DNA of 64,000 nucleotides from Kineococcus aurantiacus (GTDB lineage: Bacteria; Actinomycetota; Actinomycetes; Actinomycetales; Kineococcaceae). Position 1 is the first letter of the stretch. The number at the start of each line of letters is the position of its first letter. Shown one piece after another: positions 59,783-64,000 of the stretch. The position numbers and the translations under genes were made by a program. The notes under the pieces were generated by a model. That model was not told the DNA's origin. It saw nothing but the letters and a program-made list of their open reading frames with translations, and did no database searches. The stretch spans positions 248,001-312,000 of the forward strand of contig NZ_JACCBB010000001.1 in assembly GCF_013409345.1 (NCBI RefSeq), given 5' to 3'.

Positions 59783-60640
59783 TCAGGACGCCCGGGTGGC
59801 GGCCGCGACCGCGTCGGTGAGGAACCGGGCGCCGTCGGCGCCCAGCAGCTGCGCCAGGCTCCCGTCGCCACCGCCGGAGGTGGGCTGGGAGATGTTCTGC
59901 TTCGTGCCGTCCGCCGCGGTCAGGACGACGGTCGGGGTGCCCGAGACGCCCTGGTCCGACATCGCGCCCTGGACCCGCTCGACGAAGCCCTGCCACGTCC
60001 GGTCGTCCAGCTGCCGGCGCCACGTCGCGGTGTCGGCCACGCCGGCGTCCTTCGCGAACTGCTCCAGCTGGTCGTCGGTGTAGCCCTCGCCCTCCTGCTC
60101 GGGCTGGTTCGCGAACACCTCCTGGGTGTACTCGACGAACCGGCCCTGGGCGGCCGCCGCGGCCGCGCCCTGCGCCGCGCGGCTGGAGGAGTCGTTGCCG
60201 AGGTTGGCGTCCAGGAAGCTCAGCGTGTGCACCACGACCCTGGCCCTGCCCTCGGCCGCGAGCTGCGGGTACACCTCGCCGCTGACGTCCTCGAACTGCT
60301 TGCAGACGGGGCACTGGTAGTCGAGCCAGATGTCCAGGGTCGGCGCGCCGGCGGCCGGGGTGCCCGGCAGCACGTACCCGCCGTCGTCGGCCGTGACCCC
60401 CGGCGGCGTGCCGGTGCCGGCGGCGACCTCGTCACCGCGGGAGCGGTCGACGACCACCGCGACGACGGCGACGAGCACCAGCACGACCACCACGGCGACG
60501 CTGATGAGCAGCACCCGCCGGCTGCGCTCGCGGGCCAGCTCGCGCTGGCGCATGGCCGCGGCCCGGGCGCGGCGCGCCTCGCGGGCGTCCTCGGCCTGCG
60601 CGGCGCGCGCCGGGTGACCGCCGGGCTTCCTGGTGCTCAA
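59783..60640 (-). CDS. Membrane-anchored DsbA-like thioredoxin-fold protein
   Basis: The 285-residue protein has a charged, Arg/Ala-rich N-terminus that looks helical (about 10-42), one membrane helix (about 43-64) and an extracytoplasmic DsbA/Thioredoxin_4 domain. That domain has active site C110-P-V-C113 (WLDYQCPVCKQFE) and the cis-Pro loop SGTPTVV. It probably oxidises or isomerises disulfides in exported proteins. The start is TTG with GAGGAG upstream. It sits between trpA and lgt on the same strand, a common actinobacterial arrangement. Confidence 0.88.
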   Translation of the reverse strand: MSTRKPGGHPARAAQAEDAREARRARAAAMRQRELARERSRRVLLISVAVVVVLVLVAVVAVVVDRSRGDEVAAGTGTPPGVTADDGGYVLPGTPAAGAPTLDIWLDYQCPVCKQFEDVSGEVYPQLAAEGRARVVVHTLSFLDANLGNDSSSRAAQGAAAAAAQGRFVEYTQEVFANQPEQEGEGYTDDQLEQFAKDAGVADTATWRRQLDDRTWQGFVERVQGAMSDQGVSGTPTVVLTAADGTKQNISQPTSGGGDGSLAQLLGADGARFLTDAVAAATRAS

Positions 60641-60686
60641 CTCGTCGCTCTCCTCGTGCGGGGTCGGGTGAGGGGTCCGGCGAGGG

Positions 60687-61514
60687 TCAGGACCGGGCGC
60701 GGACGCCCGCGGCCAGGGCCTCGGCCAGCTCGCCGACGGCCTTCACGCCGGCGGTGGTGGAGTCGGCGTCCAGCAGGCGCTGGACGAACGCCGACCCGAC
60801 GATGACGCCGTCGGCGTAGCCGGCGACCTCGGTGGCCTGGGCCGGGGTCGAGACCCCCAGCCCGACGCAGACGCGCTCGGCGCCCGCGGCGCGGGTGCGC
60901 CGGACCAGGTCCGCCGCCCCGGCGCCCACGCTCGCGCGGGTGCCGGTGACCCCCATGAGCGAGGCCGCGTACACGAACCCGCGGCAGGCCGCCGCGGTCG
61001 TGGCCAGCCGGGCGTCGGTGGAGCTGGGGGCGACGAGGAAGACGCGCTCGAGGTCGTGGGCGTCGCTGGCGGCCAGCCACGCCCCGGCCTCGTCGGGGAT
61101 GAGGTCGGGGGTGATGAGCCCGGCTCCCCCGGCGTTCGCCAGGTCCGCGGCCCAGCGGTCCACGCCGTAGCGGTCGATCGGCGGCCAGTACGTCATGACC
61201 AGCACGGCCGCCCCGGTGGCGGCCACGGCCTCGACGGCGCGCAGCACGTCGGCCGGGCGCGTCCGGTTCGTCAGGCACACCTCGGTGGCCCGCTGGATCG
61301 TGGCGCCGTCCATCGTGGGGTCGGAGTACGGCAGACCCAGCTCCACGACGTCGGCCCCGCCGGCGACGGCCGCCTTCGCGGCCTCGATCGAGCCGTCGAC
61401 GTCGGGGAAGCCGACGGGCAGGTACGCCACCAGCGCGGCCCGGCCCTCGGCCGTGGCCCGGTCGATCGCCGCGGCCGCCGTGCCCACGCGCGCGGGCGTC
61501 TCCAGAGCGCTCAC
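60687..61514 (-). CDS. trpA: Tryptophan synthase alpha chain
   Basis: The 275-residue TIM-barrel subunit cleaves indole-3-glycerol phosphate to indole. Motifs are [30 protein letters not shown] (catalytic Asp in the YSDP region; the usual Glu in VELG), and the GVTGTR and [10 protein letters not shown] phosphate-binding segments. The GTG start overlaps the trpB stop by 4 nt (GTGA), allowing coupled synthesis of the alpha2beta2 enzyme. It is the last gene of trpCBA. Confidence 0.96.
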   Translation of the reverse strand: MSALETPARVGTAAAAIDRATAEGRAALVAYLPVGFPDVDGSIEAAKAAVAGGADVVELGLPYSDPTMDGATIQRATEVCLTNRTRPADVLRAVEAVAATGAAVLVMTYWPPIDRYGVDRWAADLANAGGAGLITPDLIPDEAGAWLAASDAHDLERVFLVAPSSTDARLATTAAACRGFVYAASLMGVTGTRASVGAGAADLVRRTRAAGAERVCVGLGVSTPAQATEVAGYADGVIVGSAFVQRLLDADSTTAGVKAVGELAEALAAGVRARS

Positions 61515-62836
61515 CAGCCCGACCCCTCGGTGTCCTGGGGCGCCTCGGCGACCCGTTCGGCTTCCGACGCGACCAGGTCCGCGTCGCTGACCAGCCCGAA
61601 CCAGCGGGCGGCGGTGTCGACGTCCTTGTCCCCGCGCCCGGACAGGCTCACGAGGACCACCGCGTCGGGACCGAGCTCCTTGCCCAGGTCCAGCGCCCCG
61701 GCCAGGGCGTGGGAGCTCTCGATGGCCGGGATGATGCCCTCGGTGCGGCACAGCAGCCGGAAGGCCTCCATGGCCTGGGCGTCGGTGACCGGGTGGTACT
61801 GCGCCCGGCCGCTGGCGGCCAGCCAGGAGTGCTCCGGCCCGACGCCGGGGTAGTCCAGCCCGGCCGAGATCGAGTGCGACTCGACCGTCTGGCCGTCCTC
61901 GTCCTGCATGACGAACTGGCGCGCGCCCTGGAAGACCCCGGTGCTGCCGGCCGAGATGGGGGCCGCGTGCCGGCCCGACGCGAGGCCGTCGCCGCCGGCC
62001 TCGTAGCCGTGCAGCGCGACCGAGGGGTCGTCGAGGAAGGCGTGGAAGATGCCGATGGCGTTGGAGCCGCCGCCCACGCACGCCGCGACGGCGTCGGGCA
62101 GCCGGCCGGTCAGGTCCAGGACCTGCTGGCGCGCCTCGATCCCGACGATGCGCTGCAGGTCGCGCACGAGGACGGGGAACGGGTGCGGGCCCGCGACGGT
62201 GCCGAAGGCGTAGTGCGTGGTGTCCACCGAGGCCACCCAGTCGCGGAACGCCTCGTTGACGGCGTCCTTCAGCGTGCGGCTGCCCGCGGTGACGGGGACG
62301 ACCTGCGCGCCGAGCAGGCGCATCCGGGCGACGTTGAGCGCCTGCCGGCGGGTGTCCTCCTCGCCCATGTAGATCGTGCACTCCAGCCCCATGAGAGCCG
62401 CGGCCGTGGCCGTCGCGACGCCGTGCTGACCGGCGCCGGTCTCGGCGATGATGCGTTCCTTGCCCATCCGGCGGGTCAGCAGCGCCTGCCCGAGGACGTT
62501 GTTGATCTTGTGCGAACCGGTGTGGTTGAGGTCCTCGCGCTTCAGGATCACCCGGGCGCCGCCGGCGTGGGCGGCGAAGCGCGGGACCTCGGTGAGGATG
62601 CTGGGCCGGCCCGTGTAGGTGCGGTGCAGCTCGGCCAGCTCGGCCAGGTACCCGGGGTCGGACATCGCCGCGGTGTGCGCGGCCTCGATCTCGTCCAGGG
62701 CGGCCACGAGTGCCTCGGGGACGAACCGGCCGCCGAAGGCGCCGAAGTAGGGCCCGCGCTCCTGGGAGAAGGTGCGGTCCGAGGTGGTCTGCGAGGTGGT
62801 CTGCGAGGTGCTCACGGGGGTCTCCGAGGTGGTCAC
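61511..62836 (-). CDS. trpB: Tryptophan synthase beta chain
   Basis: The 441-residue PLP enzyme joins indole and serine. Lys110 in [11 protein letters not shown] binds [15 protein letters not shown], the phosphate-binding [12 protein letters not shown] and [13 protein letters not shown] are intact. The first ~25 residues are a Ser/Thr-rich tail repeating SQTTSQTTS. The GTG start overlaps the trpC stop (GTGA). Confidence 0.96.
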   Translation of the reverse strand: MTTSETPVSTSQTTSQTTSDRTFSQERGPYFGAFGGRFVPEALVAALDEIEAAHTAAMSDPGYLAELAELHRTYTGRPSILTEVPRFAAHAGGARVILKREDLNHTGSHKINNVLGQALLTRRMGKERIIAETGAGQHGVATATAAALMGLECTIYMGEEDTRRQALNVARMRLLGAQVVPVTAGSRTLKDAVNEAFRDWVASVDTTHYAFGTVAGPHPFPVLVRDLQRIVGIEARQQVLDLTGRLPDAVAACVGGGSNAIGIFHAFLDDPSVALHGYEAGGDGLASGRHAAPISAGSTGVFQGARQFVMQDEDGQTVESHSISAGLDYPGVGPEHSWLAASGRAQYHPVTDAQAMEAFRLLCRTEGIIPAIESSHALAGALDLGKELGPDAVVLVSLSGRGDKDVDTAARWFGLVSDADLVASEAERVAEAPQDTEGSGW

Positions 62837-63657
62837 GGGCGCACCGCCTGCACGGCCGGGTGCGCTCCGGCGGCGACGAGGTCGGCCACGGCCCGGCGCG
62901 GGTCGTCGCCCTTGACCAGCGTCTCGCCGACCAGCACCGCGTCGGCGCCGGCGCGGGCGAACTCCACGACGTCGCGCGGCCCGGAGACGCCGGACTCGGC
63001 GACCTTGACCTTGCCGTCGGGGATCAGCGGGGCGAGGTCGGCGAAGGTGCCGTTGTCGACCTCGAGCGTCTTGAGGTTGCGGTTGTTGACCCCGATGACG
63101 CGGGCGTCGGCGTCGAGGGCGCGGGCGACCTCCTCGGCCGTGTGCACCTCCACCAGCGCGGTCATGCCCAGGGAGTGGGTGCGTTCGATGAGGGACACGA
63201 GGGCTTCCTGCTCCAGGGCGGCCACGATGAGGAGCACGACGTCGGCTCCCCAGGCGCGGGCCTCCCACAACTGGTACGACTCCACGACGAAGTCCTTGCG
63301 CAGCACCGGGACGTCCACCGCCAGGCGGACCGCCCGCAGGTCCTCGAGGCTGCCGCCGAAGCGGCGCTGCTCGGTCAGGACGCTGATGACGCTCGCGCCA
63401 CCGGCCTCGTACTGGGCGGCGAGGGCGGCCGGGTCCGGGATGCCGGCGAGCACGCCCTTGGAGGGGCTCTTGCGCTTGACCTCGGCGATGACCTTGACCC
63501 CGCGCTGCTCGGCGTCGCGCGGCTTCAGCAGGACGTGCGCGTCCTTGGCGGGGACCTGCCGCCGCGCGCGCTCCTTCAGCTCGTCGAGGGAGGTGAGCGC
63601 CTTGCGCGCCGCCAAGTCCTCGCGGACGCCGGCCAGGATGTCGTCGAGGACTGTCAC
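62833..63657 (-). CDS. trpC: Indole-3-glycerol phosphate synthase
   Basis: The 274-residue TIM-barrel enzyme closes the indole ring in tryptophan synthesis. Signature [13 protein letters not shown] (catalytic Glu and Lys), [35 protein letters not shown]-type block and [12 protein letters not shown] are present. The GTG start lies 6 nt after TACCCT, so trpCBA is probably transcribed as a leaderless mRNA; with no leader there is no room for a leader-peptide attenuator or T-box in front of it. trpE, trpD and trpF are not in the window. Confidence 0.96.
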   Translation of the reverse strand: MTVLDDILAGVREDLAARKALTSLDELKERARRQVPAKDAHVLLKPRDAEQRGVKVIAEVKRKSPSKGVLAGIPDPAALAAQYEAGGASVISVLTEQRRFGGSLEDLRAVRLAVDVPVLRKDFVVESYQLWEARAWGADVVLLIVAALEQEALVSLIERTHSLGMTALVEVHTAEEVARALDADARVIGVNNRNLKTLEVDNGTFADLAPLIPDGKVKVAESGVSGPRDVVEFARAGADAVLVGETLVKGDDPRRAVADLVAAGAHPAVQAVRP

Positions 63658-63663
63658 GCGACG

Positions 63664-63669
63664 AGGGTA
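63664..63669 (-). promoter_or_regulatory. Putative -10 box for leaderless trpCBA
   Basis: TACCCT, 6 nt (CGTCGC), GTG of trpC. Confidence 0.5.
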
Positions 63670-63721
63670 TCCCCGCGCGGGGGCGCCCCGGTCCCGGGCC
63701 GGGCCGGTCCGGGCGCCGGGC

Positions 63722-64000
63722 TCAGCGCTTGGGGCGGCCGACGCCGACGGGCTTGCCGTCGGGGCCCTTGACGCCGTACCCGGCCTTGGCCAGGACGGCG
63801 GCGACGACGAGCGAGGCCACGATGACGACCCCGCCGACGATCCCCCACACCAGGCTGGGGAAGACCACGGCCAGCGACAGGATGAGGAACCCGACGAGGC
63901 AGACGGCGACGCCGGCCCAGGCGGCGATGCTGTGCCCGTGGCCGTGCTCGTCGGCGATGTCGACGTCCGCGGGGGAGGACGGGTTGTGCTGGGTGCTCAC
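63722..64000 (-). CDS. Small membrane protein with HGxSxAAW motif
   Basis: The 92-residue protein has a short His-rich N-terminus with HGHSIAAW (21-28), two membrane helices (about 29-48 and 51-71) and a soluble tail ending [12 protein letters not shown] recognise it as a conserved actinobacterial membrane protein often found upstream of trpC, function unknown. The GTG at the very right edge is a plausible start, but an earlier start outside the window cannot be excluded. It is on the trp strand, 64 nt upstream of trpC, which has its own -10 box. Confidence 0.8.
   Translation of the reverse strand: MSTQHNPSSPADVDIADEHGHGHSIAAWAGVAVCLVGFLILSLAVVFPSLVWGIVGGVVIVASLVVAAVLAKAGYGVKGPDGKPVGVGRPKR

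Noticed and set aside
63658-63721. trp leader attenuator upstream of trpC
   Set aside because: A -10 box lies 6 nt before the start codon, leaving no leader, and no Trp-rich peptide or paired hairpins are visible.
63722-64000. TrpM-like small protein
   Set aside because: The known TrpM of Streptomyces is soluble and lies between trpC and trpB. This one has two membrane helices and lies upstream of trpC.

Overview
This window comes from a very GC-rich actinobacterium. RbpA, WhiA, a PdtaR-type ANTAR regulator and the gene order pgl-rbpA-secG-tpiA-pgk-gap-whiA-yvcK-rapZ-uvrC ... uvrA ... uvrB-coaE ... rpsA ... polA ... liv ... pdtaR ... pyk ... gltDB ... lgt ... trpABC match a chromosomal backbone known from Streptomyces and relatives. 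Kineococcus or another Kineosporiales member is my best guess; this is inference and I could not test it. I see no transposase, integrase, phage gene or CRISPR array.

Layout. 1-9.7 kb holds the end of the pentose-phosphate gene pgl, the transcription factor gene rbpA, secG, lower glycolysis (tpiA, pgk, gap), the whiA-yvcK-rapZ regulatory block and uvrC. 9.9-12.4 kb holds a degenerate UDP-GlcNAc 2-epimerase homologue and a flavin-dependent oxidoreductase. 12.7-19.7 kb holds uvrA, a MarR regulator, uvrB and coaE. 19.9-37.5 kb is an accessory block: three GH16 glycosidases, a Thr-Pro-linker secreted protein and an eight-gene minus-strand operon that looks like an extracellular polysaccharide (EPS) locus. 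That operon has three glycosyltransferase genes (two are fusions), a polysaccharide pyruvyl transferase, a phytanoyl-CoA-dioxygenase-like protein, a large membrane protein, a flippase and a hexapeptide acetyltransferase. A 48-residue Cys/His-rich protein follows on the plus strand. 38-64 kb returns to the backbone: rpsA, a methyltransferase, polA, a GNAT, the livKHMGF branched-chain amino acid transporter, pdtaR, a tRNA, pyk, gltBD, lgt, a DsbA-like protein, trpCBA and a small membrane protein.

How the parts fit. The EPS operon plausibly assembles, decorates (pyruvate, acetate, possibly hydroxylation) and exports a glycan, while the neighbouring GH16 enzymes could trim it outside the cell. 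The combination of GH16, pyruvyl transferase and acetyltransferase resembles rhizobial succinoglycan loci in logic, but the product is unknown. The eight genes are coupled by 4-nt stop/start overlaps at every junction.

Regulation. The most striking signal is in the DNA-repair genes. uvrA, uvrB and polA each carry a GTGTCGG(A/G)G element, exactly 8 nt, a TAnnnT -10 box, then 6-7 nt to the start codon; uvrC has a weaker version with the same spacing. This matches the mycobacterial LexA-independent RecA-NDp/PafBC promoter pattern and implies leaderless mRNAs. About ten further genes show the same -10/6-nt/start layout without the damage element, so leaderless transcription looks common here. Near-perfect palindromic hairpins separate most convergent gene pairs.
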